From Tatumella terrea (lineage in GTDB: Bacteria; Pseudomonadota; Gammaproteobacteria; Enterobacterales; Enterobacteriaceae): DNA of 64,000 nucleotides. A model generated the notes under the pieces. That model worked only from the letters and a program-made list of their open reading frames with translations, was not told where the DNA came from and searched no databases. Each line of letters opens with the position of its first letter. The stretch's first letter is position 1. The position numbers and the translations under genes are program-made. Below, piece after piece: positions 52,154-61,766 of this stretch. The stretch lies in assembly GCF_039523755.1 (NCBI RefSeq), contig NZ_BAAAFX010000005.1, positions 14,457-78,456 on the forward strand, read 5' to 3'.

Positions 52154-52885
52154 TTAAATACGCCACAAACAACTGCCGCCTTTCTTCATCACTAAATCCA
52201 GTCGCGCTTCATGGGCACTGATCTCATCCTCACTGGCACGCACGACACGTAATCCTCCGGCATTACGCACCTCACGATGAATAATCCCCCCGTCACTCTG
52301 CTCTGAATGATCATTCTCACTGCTGAAGGTCAGTGATGTCTGCCCGCCAGTCATTGCCAGGAAAACATCGGAGAGAATTTCGGCATCGAGCAATGCGCCG
52401 TGCAACGTTCGCTTGGTGTTATCTATATCGTAGCGGGAACATAACGCATCCAGGCTGTTTCTTTTTCCCGGAAACATTTTTCGTGCCATTAACAGGCTAT
52501 CGGTGATCTCACAAAATGTTTCCGTTTTGGCAAGACCCCGGTTGAGCTTTTCAAACTCATAATCCATAAAGCCGATATCAAACGAGGCATTATGGATCAC
52601 AAGTTCTGCGCCACGGATGTAGTCAAGGAACTCATCCGCAACCTGAGAAAACTCCGGTTTATCCAGCAAAAACTCGTCTGAGATCCCGTGGACCCCGAAA
52701 GCTTCCGGATCCACCAGCCGATCCGGTTTCAGATAAACATGGAAGTTATTCCCCGTCAGACGACGGTTGATCACTTCCACCGCACCAATCTCAATGATGC
52801 GGTGACCTTCATAGTGAACCCCCACCATATTCATACCGGTGGTTTCTGTATCAAGGACGATTTGGCGGTTTTTTACTGTGCTCAT
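52154..52885 (-). CDS. dnaQ: DNA polymerase III epsilon subunit (proofreading exonuclease)
   Basis: 243 residues, as in E. coli (243). DEDDh exonuclease motifs: ExoI VLDTETTGM (Asp12, Glu14), ExoII VIHNASFDIGFMDYEF, ExoIII with HGALLDAEIL (His and Asp). The C-terminal part (GLRVVRASEDEISAHEARL) is the alpha-subunit-binding tail. Divergent from rnhA with a 52-bp shared promoter region. Confidence 0.97.
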   Translation of the reverse strand: MSTVKNRQIVLDTETTGMNMVGVHYEGHRIIEIGAVEVINRRLTGNNFHVYLKPDRLVDPEAFGVHGISDEFLLDKPEFSQVADEFLDYIRGAELVIHNASFDIGFMDYEFEKLNRGLAKTETFCEITDSLLMARKMFPGKRNSLDALCSRYDIDNTKRTLHGALLDAEILSDVFLAMTGGQTSLTFSSENDHSEQSDGGIIHREVRNAGGLRVVRASEDEISAHEARLDLVMKKGGSCLWRI

Positions 52886-52937
52886 AGGGCCCGTTTATGT
52901 CAGACTTGGATTTTTGACTACAGGAAGTCTACCAGAG

Positions 52938-53405
52938 ATGCGCAAACAGGTAGAAATTTTCACCGACGGTTCTTGTCTCGGCAACCCGGGCCCCGGCGGA
53001 TACGGTGCCATTTTACGGTACGGAAACCACGAAAAAGAGTTCAGTGAAGGCTACCGGCTGACCACGAATAACCGGATGGAGTTGATGGCGGCCATCGTGG
53101 CTCTGGAAGCACTGAAACAGCCCTGTGAAGTGACGCTCAGTACTGACAGTCAGTATGTGCGCCAGGGGATCACCCAGTGGATATTCAACTGGAAAAAGCG
53201 CGGATGGAAAACAGCGGATAAAAAACCGGTCAAAAATGTCGACCTCTGGCAGCGGCTGGACCTCGCCCTGCAATCCCATACCATTGACTGGCAATGGGTA
53301 AAAGGACATGCCGGACATCCCGAAAACGAACGCTGTGATGTCCTTGCCCGCGATGCCGCCGGTTCACCGACTCAGGAAGACACCGGCTATTTATCGGCAT
53401 CCTGA
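52938..53405 (+). CDS. rnhA: Ribonuclease HI
   Basis: 155 residues, as in E. coli. Start at the ATG at 52938 (MRKQVEIFTDG); a longer frame from 52839 lies in dnaQ. Active-site Asp10 (FTDGSCLGNPGPGG), Glu48 (NNRMELMAA), Asp70 (STDSQYV) and Asp134 (NERCDVLARDAA). It cleaves RNA in RNA-DNA hybrids. The 3' end overlaps the convergent yafS by 19 bp. Confidence 0.97.
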   Translation: MRKQVEIFTDGSCLGNPGPGGYGAILRYGNHEKEFSEGYRLTTNNRMELMAAIVALEALKQPCEVTLSTDSQYVRQGITQWIFNWKKRGWKTADKKPVKNVDLWQRLDLALQSHTIDWQWVKGHAGHPENERCDVLARDAAGSPTQEDTGYLSAS

Positions 53406-54124
53406 GGTTTAACTTCCGAACATTGCCGGGTCACGTTGACAGCAGTACGGAGTCTGTGTCTCCCTGCCGGCAATGCACTCCGGTTAGGCGTCAGCGGATA
53501 GGTCCGTTTCCGGGCAATCAGCAAATTCATACACCCCAGTACCGGAAGATGTGCCGTCATAATTTTACCGCCATTGCGGCACCAGGGCACCACCTGGAAA
53601 CTTTTTCTACAGATAATTTCGTAATTCAGAATACTGAGCCAGTCTATCATCCGCCCCTGGCTGAACATTCTGCCACTCCAGGGCAGGCGACGATGCAGCC
53701 AGGGCAGCAGTTTCCCTGCCCCCAGCAGGCTGTAGGGATTAAAGCCGGTCAGTATTATCCAGCCATCGTCAATCAATACCCTGTCGGCTTCCCGCAGAAC
53801 CTGATGAGGGTCCTGGCTCCAGCTCAGGGAATGCGCCAGAAAACAGACATCAATAGATTTGCTCAAAAACGGTAGCCGCATCTCATTACCGGCGACACCG
53901 CCGGGCACCCCGTCAGGGCTCACCGTAAACTGATGACTGACCGGGCACTCTTCGGTATCAATCGCCGCACTCAGAGCCCCTATTTTCAGTAAATGGAAAC
54001 CATAGAATTTGCTGAGATAAGGCTGAAGGTGCTGATGCAAGGCCTCACGATAGAAATCCCCCCAGGGGATTTCTTCCCAGTGGTCAGGGGCCTTCAGAAT
54101 TTGTCGTGTCTTAGCTGGCTTCAT
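53387..54124 (-). CDS. yafS: YafS-like SAM-dependent methyltransferase
   Basis: 245 residues. Methyltransferase-11-like core: LLKIGALSAAI (weak motif I), LPFLSKSIDVCFLAHSLSWS (post-motif), LREADRVLIDDGWIILTGFNPYS. The glycine-rich motif is degenerate, as in E. coli YafS. The C-terminal 40 residues are basic. Divergent from gloB with a 43-bp interval and convergent with rnhA. Substrate unknown. Confidence 0.88.
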   Translation of the reverse strand: MKPAKTRQILKAPDHWEEIPWGDFYREALHQHLQPYLSKFYGFHLLKIGALSAAIDTEECPVSHQFTVSPDGVPGGVAGNEMRLPFLSKSIDVCFLAHSLSWSQDPHQVLREADRVLIDDGWIILTGFNPYSLLGAGKLLPWLHRRLPWSGRMFSQGRMIDWLSILNYEIICRKSFQVVPWCRNGGKIMTAHLPVLGCMNLLIARKRTYPLTPNRSALPAGRHRLRTAVNVTRQCSEVKPQDADK

Positions 54125-54167
54125 GTTTTACCATCATCAGAACGTTCAGTATAACCGGAGGTGTTTT

Positions 54168-54938
54168 ATGGCTAGTCGCCCTTTGAATCTTACCAGCATT
54201 CCGGCACTGCAGGATAACTACATCTGGGTGCTTAATAATGATCAGGACGAATGCATTATAGTTGATCCCGGAGAAGCCAGACCGGTGATTGACACTATAG
54301 CAGCAAACCACTGGCAGCCGGTGGCCATTTTACTGACCCATCATCACGGTGACCATGTGGATGGTGTGAGAGAGCTCACGGCGAAATGGCCCGGATTACC
54401 GGTCTACGGCCCTGCCGAAACCCTGAATAAAGGTACGACACAGGAAGTTAAAGACGGTACGGTCATCACAATTTCCGGCATTGAATTCACTGTCATCGCC
54501 ACCCCCGGACACACCCTGGGACACGTCTCTTACTACAGTAATCCTTATCTTTTCTGTGGAGATACTTTGTTTTCAGGCGGATGCGGAAGGTTATTTGAAG
54601 GAACTGCAAAGCAAATGGATGAGTCATTTCATAGACTTAATCAGCTCCCTGCAGACACTCTGATTTGCTGTGCACATGAATATACTTTATCAAACATGGC
54701 GTTTGCCCGGGCCGTACTGCCACAAAACCCGCACATCCTCTCTTATTACCATAAAATTAAGCAGTTACGTGACAAAAATCAGATAACTCTTCCGTCAGTT
54801 CTCGAAAAAGAACGGGAGATCAATGTTTTTTTGAAAACGCATGACATTGATTTACAAAGAAATATATTACCTGACTTAAATTTACCGGAGTCCTGGCAGG
54901 TTTTTGAGGCATTGCGGCGTAAGAAAGACAGCTTTTAA
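54168..54938 (+). CDS. gloB: Hydroxyacylglutathione hydrolase (glyoxalase II)
   Basis: 256 residues from the ATG at 54168 (CCGGAGG ribosome-binding site). Metal-binding THHHGDHVDG (about 53-62), TPGHTLGH, CGDTLFSGGCGRLFEGT and AHEYTL complete the binuclear site. Converts S-lactoylglutathione to D-lactate in methylglyoxal detoxification. Runs before mltD as in E. coli. Confidence 0.95.
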   Translation: MASRPLNLTSIPALQDNYIWVLNNDQDECIIVDPGEARPVIDTIAANHWQPVAILLTHHHGDHVDGVRELTAKWPGLPVYGPAETLNKGTTQEVKDGTVITISGIEFTVIATPGHTLGHVSYYSNPYLFCGDTLFSGGCGRLFEGTAKQMDESFHRLNQLPADTLICCAHEYTLSNMAFARAVLPQNPHILSYYHKIKQLRDKNQITLPSVLEKEREINVFLKTHDIDLQRNILPDLNLPESWQVFEALRRKKDSF

Positions 54939-55014
54939 TTTTTTTGATTGTTTTGTGTGGCTCTGTACCGTATCATTGCTCGACTTTTAATCTACTACCA
55001 ACGATGACATATAC

Positions 55015-56397
55015 ATGAAGGCTAAAGCGATACTTTTCGCCTCAGTCTTGCTGGCAGGATGTCAGGCATCAGGGAAAGATGCAGATATACCCGTTCAGCA
55101 TGCACAGAGTCTGTCTTCAGCTAGTCAGGGAGAAAATGGGCAGTACGGAGAAAGAATGTTGTCGCCGCGATGGCAGGATGATGGAACTAACGTCGCACAA
55201 AACAGCAATCTCTGGACGACCATTAGTGACGAGCTGACGATGGGGATCCCGGATAACTCCCGGGTCCGTGAACAAAGAAGTAAATATCTGAGTAACAAGA
55301 GCTATCTCCACGATGTAACTTTACGGGCTGAACCGTATATGTACTGGATAGTCGGGCAAATACAGAAACGCAAAATGCCGATGGAACTGGTACTGCTACC
55401 CATAGTGGAGAGCGCTTTTAACCCGCATGCAACTTCATCATCATCCAATGCTGCAGGGCTCTGGCAGATTGTAGGAAGCACTGGGAAAAATTACGGACTG
55501 AAACAAAACCAGTGGTATGACGGGCGCAGAGATGTGGTTGCCTCTACCCGCGTCGCGCTGGATATGTTGCAACGTCTGAACAAGATGTTTAACGGAGACT
55601 GGTTACTGACCGTTGCTGCTTATAACAGCGGGGAAGGGACCGTTCTGAAAGCCATTAAACAGAATAAAGCTCGCGGGAAGCCGACGGATTTCTGGCATTT
55701 ATCTCTGCCGAAAGAGACCGCGGTTTATATCCCTAAGATGCTGGCATTAAGCGAGATACTGAAGAACAGCAAACGCTACGGCGTCAGGTTACCGCAGGCG
55801 AACGAAAACCGGGCCCTTGCCCGGGTCGAAGTTGGCCAGCAAATCCGGCTGACGCAGGCCGCTGAAATGGCCGGGATTTCTGTATCAACGCTGAAAAGTT
55901 TCAATGCCGGTTATAAGCAGGGAACCACTGCCCCGCAGGGCCCGCAGTACATCATGGTACCGAAGTCCCATGTGGAGCAGCTGAAAAACTCGCTGGCTGC
56001 CTCGGATATTCAGGCGATACAGCCTGAACTGATGGCCAGTAATGCCCCGACCACATCTGGCAGTTATAAAGTGCGTCGTGGAGACACCCTGTCGGGTGTA
56101 GCAGCAAAAAATGGCCTTAGCGTAGCGGCATTGAGATCGTTCAATAATCTGCGCACTGCCGGGCTAAAAGCCGGCCAGATACTGAAACTGAGCCCACGGA
56201 CTACGGGCACAGTCAGTCAACTGGCGGATAATGGAAACAGCATCACCTACCAGGTTCGTAAGGGTGATTCTCTTTCCAGCATCGCTGCGAGACACGGTGT
56301 TAACATCAAAGATGTTATGCGCTGGAATGCGCTTTTATCTGATGAGCGGTCAATCCGGCCCGGTGATAAATTGACGCTGTTTGTAAACAATAGCTGA
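55015..56397 (+). CDS. mltD: Membrane-bound lytic murein transglycosylase D
   Basis: 460 residues; E. coli MltD has 452. Lipobox LLAGC (Cys16), so an outer-membrane lipoprotein. The SLT domain holds the catalytic Glu in IVESAFNPHA and AAGLWQIV. Two LysM repeats at the C-terminus: YKVRRGDTLSGVAAKNGLS and YQVRKGDSLSSIAARHGVN. Cleaves peptidoglycan glycan strands. Confidence 0.96.
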   Translation: MKAKAILFASVLLAGCQASGKDADIPVQHAQSLSSASQGENGQYGERMLSPRWQDDGTNVAQNSNLWTTISDELTMGIPDNSRVREQRSKYLSNKSYLHDVTLRAEPYMYWIVGQIQKRKMPMELVLLPIVESAFNPHATSSSSNAAGLWQIVGSTGKNYGLKQNQWYDGRRDVVASTRVALDMLQRLNKMFNGDWLLTVAAYNSGEGTVLKAIKQNKARGKPTDFWHLSLPKETAVYIPKMLALSEILKNSKRYGVRLPQANENRALARVEVGQQIRLTQAAEMAGISVSTLKSFNAGYKQGTTAPQGPQYIMVPKSHVEQLKNSLAASDIQAIQPELMASNAPTTSGSYKVRRGDTLSGVAAKNGLSVAALRSFNNLRTAGLKAGQILKLSPRTTGTVSQLADNGNSITYQVRKGDSLSSIAARHGVNIKDVMRWNALLSDERSIRPGDKLTLFVNNS

Positions 56398-56418
56398 TAG
56401 TGCACCGCAGATAAAAAA

Positions 56419-56448
56419 GGGCTGACCTTGAGGGGCAGCCCTTTTTTT
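56419..56448 (+). terminator. Terminator of mltD
   Basis: GGGCTG stem with an ACCTTGAGGGG loop and CAGCCC, followed by a run of seven T. Confidence 0.9.
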
Positions 56449-56496
56449 ATGCGCTTGTGATAAGTCCTGATAATGGGTCGACAGTTTGCTGACAGT

Positions 56497-56525
56497 AAAC
56501 GCCTGATGAGCCTCATCAGGCGTTT
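56497..56525. repeat. 29-bp near-perfect palindrome
   Basis: 14-bp arms AAACGCCTGATGAG and CTCATCAGGCGTTT around a single C. It lies between convergent mltD and yafD. Could terminate yafD transcription or be a REP-like element. Confidence 0.7.
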
Positions 56526-56578
56526 GTGTATGCAGGCGGCGGTTATGGACTGGTGGCTAAAGAGAGATTGCCACGGAT

Positions 56579-57364
56579 TCAGAATGAAAACTCCGCCAGT
56601 AACGGGTTGTGATCGGAGGCTGTGGTCTCCAGCACGCTGGCCTGCTTCACTTCCATATTACGGTAGAAAATAAAATCCAGCGGGCGTCCGAACGCTTTGC
56701 GCCGGTGATCCTGCGGAAACAACACTTCCCGTAACCGTTGCTGACGCATAAACTGATACAGCACATGGATACGCTGACGGCTCCAGGCATTAAAATCGCC
56801 AGCCATCAGTACCGGTCCGTTATGGTGACGGATATGCTCACCGATAGCCTCAAGTTGTTTGCGATAAACATCAATTCCGAGACTAAAGTTAACCGCATGA
56901 ATATTCACCACCAGTAAAAACCGGCTGTCAGGCATCGGGTAAACAGTCACCAGTGCTGACTTTGCCAGCCGCAGAAGCGGCTCTCGTTCTCTCAGAGGGC
57001 AGCAATAAATCGCCGGAGAGGAAGACAATGTCATTACGCCGGAGGGGTGCTGAGGAAGAACAAAGGCCGGCACCTGGTCTGCAGCAATATAATGCCGGGT
57101 GGCGAATGAAACCAGTTCAGGTGTCGTCTGAGCTTCCTGTAATAACACCAGATGGCTGCCTTTACCAAACCCCTGCAGGACTGAACGCCAGTCAGCTCTT
57201 TGCTGTTTGAAAATATTCCAGACCAGAACTTTTAAGGTGCTGTAATCAGGTAACTCCGTTCCGCCAGGTAAGGTATGGGACGCGGGAAGGCGCAGTTCAG
57301 GAGGAAAAACCCTCTCTGCAGGCTGTCCTGCCACATAACGCATTGCGTAGGTTTTTTTTCGCAC
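56579..57364 (-). CDS. yafD: YafD-like endonuclease/exonuclease/phosphatase family protein
   Basis: 261 residues from the GTG at 57364 (VRKKTYAMRYVAGQP, the E. coli start); ATGs at 57391 and 57436 give longer forms. EEP motifs: VLVWNIFKQQ, VLLQEAQTT with the metal Glu, VVNIHAVNF, MAGDFNAWS and the closing ASDHNPLLAEF. A Mg-dependent phosphodiesterase fold; in E. coli it helps envelope stress survival. The intervening yafE of E. coli is absent here. Confidence 0.92.
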   Translation of the reverse strand: MRKKTYAMRYVAGQPAERVFPPELRLPASHTLPGGTELPDYSTLKVLVWNIFKQQRADWRSVLQGFGKGSHLVLLQEAQTTPELVSFATRHYIAADQVPAFVLPQHPSGVMTLSSSPAIYCCPLREREPLLRLAKSALVTVYPMPDSRFLLVVNIHAVNFSLGIDVYRKQLEAIGEHIRHHNGPVLMAGDFNAWSRQRIHVLYQFMRQQRLREVLFPQDHRRKAFGRPLDFIFYRNMEVKQASVLETTASDHNPLLAEFSF

Positions 57365-57436
57365 CCTCTTCTCTTTTGCTCCGGGAGACATCATCTCTCC
57401 ATAATAATACTCTTCGTCAGTTGAAGACAGCGACAT

Positions 57437-57847
57437 TCGGTATCTTCAGTTCTTTTTAACTCTTTTTACAGTTAATCATTTCCGATACTCAGCCCCCTCT
57501 TTTCGCCGCAAAAACGTGGCAGATATCGGCATTCTTCCTGCCCTGACGTCTGAGTGATCGGGTTATTCCCCCCGGATAATTGGCGGATATCACGCCAGCC
57601 TCTGACAAATTTACGATGAAATAAGCGGTTCACTGTGGCGGAAGCAACGAACATCGGGAGATCACTGAGTAAAATTACCGTTAATAAAATCGTAACCTAT
57701 TGCTCCCGGCTTATATTTATTTTTGATATAAACTTTTCTATAAAAGTACTATTTTGGTTATATCTAAAGTGACTAACAATGACTGTTTTGTTATTTCTCC
57801 GCCAGTGGTTTCCGACTTAGCATCAGGCTTTTATAAGGGGAACCAGG
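57437..57847. promoter_or_regulatory. tauABCD upstream region
   Basis: 411 bp without a gene. The AT-rich part 57685-57775 (TTTTGATATAAACTTTTCTA and GGTTATATCTAAAG) is where Cbl/CysB sites would be expected, as tau genes are induced by sulfate starvation. No site can be fixed from sequence alone. Confidence 0.45.
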
Positions 57848-58831
57848 ATGAATAAAACAGTAAAATATACTTTCGCTCTCAGTACGTTAGTACTGTCATT
57901 ATCTGCGCAAGCCGAAAATATTGTCATCGGCTATCAGACCGGGGTTGATCCTTCTAAAGTTCCCCAGGCAGCGGGCACTTACCAGAAAGAAATCGGCCAG
58001 CCTCTGGAATGGAGACGTTTTGACAGTGGTCCGGGCGTGGTAGCGGCGCTGGTATCGGGCGCGATACAAATCGGTGATTTAGGGTCCAGCCCCTTCGCTG
58101 CAGCCGCATCACGAGGAGCCCCGATTGTGGCGTTTCTGGTCGCCGATCAGATTCAGTCATCCGAAGCACTGGTTGTCCGCAATGGCAGTGGCATCCGGAG
58201 CTTTGCCGACCTGAAAGGCAAAACTATCGCCACCCCTTTCGTTTCCACATCACATTTTAGTCTGCTGGGTGCTCTTCAGCATTGGGGGCTTTCCGAAAAA
58301 CAGGTCAATATCGTCAATCTTCAGCCGCTGGAAATTGCCGCAGCCTGGAAGCGCGGCGATATAGACGGGGCGTTTGTCTGGTCACCGGCATTAAGTGAAA
58401 TTGAAAAAACAGGGACGGTACTGACCGATGCGGCTCAGGTGGGTAAGTGGGGACATCCGACATTTGAAGTCTGGGTTGCCCGCAAAGATTTTGCCGAAAA
58501 ACACCCGGAAGTCCTGAAGAAATTCGCGGCTGTCTCACTGGCAAGTTTCGATGACTACCGTCAGCATCCGGAAAAATGGAATGCCGGGTCGGCGAATGCG
58601 GCGGCGACGGCACGACTGGTAGGCGTTAATGCTGCGGATGTCCCCGCCCTGATCTCTGGTAACCGTTACCCGGATGCCAGTGAACAGGTGAGCCCTGAAT
58701 TCCTTGGCGGCGGTACGGTAAAGGCGACCGCAGAAACCGCTCAGTTCCTGTATCAGCAGAAACGTATCTCCGGAGTGCTTCCTGACTACAGTCCGTATGT
58801 CAGCAGTCAGTATATTCCCGAATCTCGCTAA
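57848..58831 (+). CDS. tauA: Taurine ABC transporter, periplasmic binding protein
   Basis: 327 residues. Signal peptide (FALSTLVLSLSAQA) then NIVIGYQTGVDPSKVPQAAG and LVSGAIQIGDLGSSPFAAAA, typical of TauA. Delivers taurine or other sulfonates to TauC. First gene of the operon, 12 nt before tauB; AAGGGGAACCAGG precedes the ATG. Confidence 0.93.
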   Translation: MNKTVKYTFALSTLVLSLSAQAENIVIGYQTGVDPSKVPQAAGTYQKEIGQPLEWRRFDSGPGVVAALVSGAIQIGDLGSSPFAAAASRGAPIVAFLVADQIQSSEALVVRNGSGIRSFADLKGKTIATPFVSTSHFSLLGALQHWGLSEKQVNIVNLQPLEIAAAWKRGDIDGAFVWSPALSEIEKTGTVLTDAAQVGKWGHPTFEVWVARKDFAEKHPEVLKKFAAVSLASFDDYRQHPEKWNAGSANAAATARLVGVNAADVPALISGNRYPDASEQVSPEFLGGGTVKATAETAQFLYQQKRISGVLPDYSPYVSSQYIPESR

Positions 58832-58843
58832 CAGGGGGGAGCT

Positions 58844-59635
58844 ATGAGCCGGTTAACTGCACAGAATATCAGCCTGGGGTATCCGAAGGGACGTACCTTC
58901 CGGCCAATCATCGAAGATTTTTCATTAACCCTCGAACAGGGAAAGATAACCGTCCTGCTCGGATCTTCCGGCTGCGGTAAATCGACCATTCTTAATATTC
59001 TTGCAGGCTTCAAAGCCCCTGATCACGGAGAAATAACACTGGACGGACAGCGCCTCACTGCACCTTCAGGACAGCGGGCCGTCGTTTTTCAGGACGATGC
59101 GCTGATGCCCTGGCTGAATGCCATTGATAATGTCGCCCTCGGGCTGCGTATCCGGGGTGTCAGTAAAGCCGAAAGGCGGCAACAGGCACAGCATTATCTG
59201 CGACTGGTCGGCCTGGCTGATTATGCACAGCACGCTATCCATGAACTTTCCGGCGGACAACGTCAGCGACTGGGACTTGCACGGGTTCTGGCCATACAGC
59301 CGGAATTCATTCTACTGGATGAACCCTTCGGTGCTCTCGATGCGCTGACCCGCGAAAAGATGCAACGCTTGCTGCTGCAAATATGGAAAGAAACCGGCGT
59401 CGGTATTTTGTTAATTACCCACAGCGTCGATGAAGGCCTGTTACTGGCAAGTTCGTTATATGTCCTCAAAGGCCCCCCGCTGGATATCATTGGCCGCTTT
59501 TCACCGGAATTTTCACGGCGCTTCGGTCAGGAAGAAAAAGTGAAATCATTAAAAACTGACCCGCTGTTCGCGGAGCAACGCCAGAAAATACTTGAGCTGT
59601 TACTGGAGGAAGACGATGACTCACCGGGACGTTGA
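58844..59635 (+). CDS. tauB: Taurine ABC transporter, ATP-binding protein
   Basis: 263 residues. Walker A LGSSGCGKST, Q-loop VFQDDALMPWL, signature LSGGQRQRLGLARVL, Walker B FILLDEPFGALD, and the switch His in LLITHSVDE. GGGGGGAGCT ribosome-binding site. Overlaps tauC by 20 nt. Confidence 0.95.
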   Translation: MSRLTAQNISLGYPKGRTFRPIIEDFSLTLEQGKITVLLGSSGCGKSTILNILAGFKAPDHGEITLDGQRLTAPSGQRAVVFQDDALMPWLNAIDNVALGLRIRGVSKAERRQQAQHYLRLVGLADYAQHAIHELSGGQRQRLGLARVLAIQPEFILLDEPFGALDALTREKMQRLLLQIWKETGVGILLITHSVDEGLLLASSLYVLKGPPLDIIGRFSPEFSRRFGQEEKVKSLKTDPLFAEQRQKILELLLEEDDDSPGR

Positions 59636-60461
59636 TCAGTTGACCACACCTGTTGTGATCAGGAAAAAAAACGCCGGCATCAGACTGTCGGATCACCCCT
59701 ATCTCATTTCATGGATGAGCCTCGCTATCGTCGGTCTGTTCTGGTGGATTGCCCCTTATGCCGGATGGCTTAACCCGTTATTTTTCCCGACGCTCCCGCA
59801 GCTTGTGCGGGCCTTTGATACCTTATGGCATCAGGGGTATCTGGATATGACGCTGGGTCAGCACATCGAAGCCAGTCTGTTCCGGATAGTGACAGCACTG
59901 TTTTTTGCGGTGATCACCGCGGTTCCGCTGGGTATCCTGATGGGACTTAACAAAATTACCAAAGCCGTTGTGGATCCTTTCCTCGATTTTTATCGTCCTA
60001 TTCCGCCACTGGCGTATCTGCCCCTGATCGTTATCTGGTTCGGTATCGGAGAAGTTTCAAAAATCCTGCTGATTTACCTGTCAATTTTTGCCCCGCTGGT
60101 TATCTCCGCTTCTGAAGCTGTGCGTCGCGTGGATCAGAACCGGATTCAGGTCGTCCGTTGCCTGGGGGCAACTAATACGCAGGTGATCCGGTTAGTGATT
60201 TTACCCGCGATCCTGCCCGATCTTTTGACCGGATTGAGGATCGCACTCGGGGTCGGCTGGTCAACACTGGTCGCCGCAGAGCTGATTGCGGCCAACCGTG
60301 GTTTAGGCTTTATGGTGGAGTCAGCGGCCCAGTATCTTTCTACGGAAATCGTGGTAGCCGGAATTATTCTGATTGCCGCGATCGCGTTGATCATTGAATT
60401 CGGCTTACGCCAATTACAGAAACACTTTGTCAGCTGGAGTGTACAAGATGCCAGAGGTTAA
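59616..60461 (+). CDS. tauC: Taurine ABC transporter, permease
   Basis: 281 residues from the ATG at 59616 (TGGAGG upstream); the frame extends to 59592 inside tauB. About six membrane helices and the YRPIPPLAYLPLIVIWFGIG plus EAA-loop RCLGATNTQVIRLVILPAIL segments characteristic of TauC/SsuC. Overlaps tauD by 14 nt. Confidence 0.94.
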   Translation: MTHRDVDQLTTPVVIRKKNAGIRLSDHPYLISWMSLAIVGLFWWIAPYAGWLNPLFFPTLPQLVRAFDTLWHQGYLDMTLGQHIEASLFRIVTALFFAVITAVPLGILMGLNKITKAVVDPFLDFYRPIPPLAYLPLIVIWFGIGEVSKILLIYLSIFAPLVISASEAVRRVDQNRIQVVRCLGATNTQVIRLVILPAILPDLLTGLRIALGVGWSTLVAAELIAANRGLGFMVESAAQYLSTEIVVAGIILIAAIALIIEFGLRQLQKHFVSWSVQDARG

Positions 60462-61290
60462 ACGTATTGCAAGTGCCCTTGGCGCGGAAGTTTCAGGCAT
60501 CAATTTATGCCAGCCCCTCCAGCCCGGGGAAGTCCGTGAGCTGAGAGCGTTATTGAACCGGCATCAGGTACTCTTCTTTCGTCAGCAGCCGGTAACGCCG
60601 CAGCAGCAATGCCAACTGGCGTATAATTTTGGTGATCTGCATATCCATCCCATCTATCCGGCCACCCGGGAACAACCTGAAATCATGGTTCTGGACACTG
60701 ACCTGAATGATTTACGTGATAATGCACTCTGGCATACAGATGTCACCTTTATTGAAACTCCGCCAATGGCTTCTGTACTCAGCGCACGGCAGGTGCCCGC
60801 CTTTGGTGGTGATACGCTGTGGGCCAGTTGCAGTGCCGCATATGATGCTCTGTCAGCCCCGCTACAGGCGTTACTCGAACCGCTTCATGCTGAGCATGAT
60901 ATCAGCCTGTCATTTCCTGCCAGCCGGTTTGCGGCAACGCCTGAAGATGCGGCACGTTTTGCTCAGGCCAGCCGTGATCATCCGCCGGTGATCCATCCGG
61001 TGATCCGGGTACATCCTGAAACAGGCAGAAAAGGCCTGTTTGTCTCCGCAGGCTTTACCCGGAAAATCGTCGAACTGGAGGCTCAGGAAAGCCGCGCGCT
61101 GTTAGATTTTTTATTTACTCAGAGCACACGGCCTGAGTTTTGTGTTCGCTGGCACTGGCAAAAAGATGACCTGGTTATCTGGGATAACCGGATAACACAA
61201 CATTATGCCTGTGATGATTACCGGCCTCAGCGCCGGGTAATGCATCGGGCGACCATCCTCGGCGATCGTCCGGCGGGGCCTTTAAATTAA
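60448..61290 (+). CDS. tauD: Taurine dioxygenase (alpha-ketoglutarate dependent)
   Basis: 280 residues from the ATG at 60448. Iron facial triad WHTDVTF (His, Asp) and the later His in RRVMHRATI, whose Arg binds alpha-ketoglutarate. Start LGAEVSGINLCQPL is family-typical. Converts taurine to aminoacetaldehyde and sulfite, supplying sulfur. Last gene of the operon. Confidence 0.94.
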   Translation: MPEVKRIASALGAEVSGINLCQPLQPGEVRELRALLNRHQVLFFRQQPVTPQQQCQLAYNFGDLHIHPIYPATREQPEIMVLDTDLNDLRDNALWHTDVTFIETPPMASVLSARQVPAFGGDTLWASCSAAYDALSAPLQALLEPLHAEHDISLSFPASRFAATPEDAARFAQASRDHPPVIHPVIRVHPETGRKGLFVSAGFTRKIVELEAQESRALLDFLFTQSTRPEFCVRWHWQKDDLVIWDNRITQHYACDDYRPQRRVMHRATILGDRPAGPLN

Positions 61291-61766
61291 ATGGTCAGGG
61301 GCTGAAGAATAGCATCAATTTTTTCAGTCCCGGATTTGCCAGTAATATTCATCCGGCCATATTCAGCACACGTCAAATATCCCAATTATTTTACTGAAGT
61401 TATTCCGGTCGTTGTCAGAATTCATTCCCCGGGGATAGAGGCCCGGTAACCGGCAGACTTGTTATTGTTTACCCGACTGAACACCAAAATATCACGCTCC
61501 CGGAAAACCAGTTTTATCTATCGATATAATCAACTTAATCAGACTAATCATCTGAAATTTTATAATAAATGTGATGCTTGTCATAAAAAAATGACAATAC
61601 CCTGATCTGCTGTTATAGGTTTATAACCTGTGATCTTATTTTTATATAAGGAGGCTTCCCGGACTTCCCTTTCCCAATGAATACCTAAATGATTCCCAGC
61701 CTGTGTTCATCACTTTAATTATTGCCAGGTTAATTCTCATAATAATCAACAATAAATAAGGTAATT
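61291..61766. promoter_or_regulatory. Upstream region of sugar porter with possible CRP site
   Basis: 476 bp, no gene. TGTGATGCTTGTCATA at 61570-61585 resembles a CRP site (TGTGA-N6-TCACA with one mismatch), about 180 bp before the MFS start. TTGTCATAAAAAAATGACAA forms a further dyad. The AT-rich 61620-61650 may hold the promoter. Confidence 0.5.
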
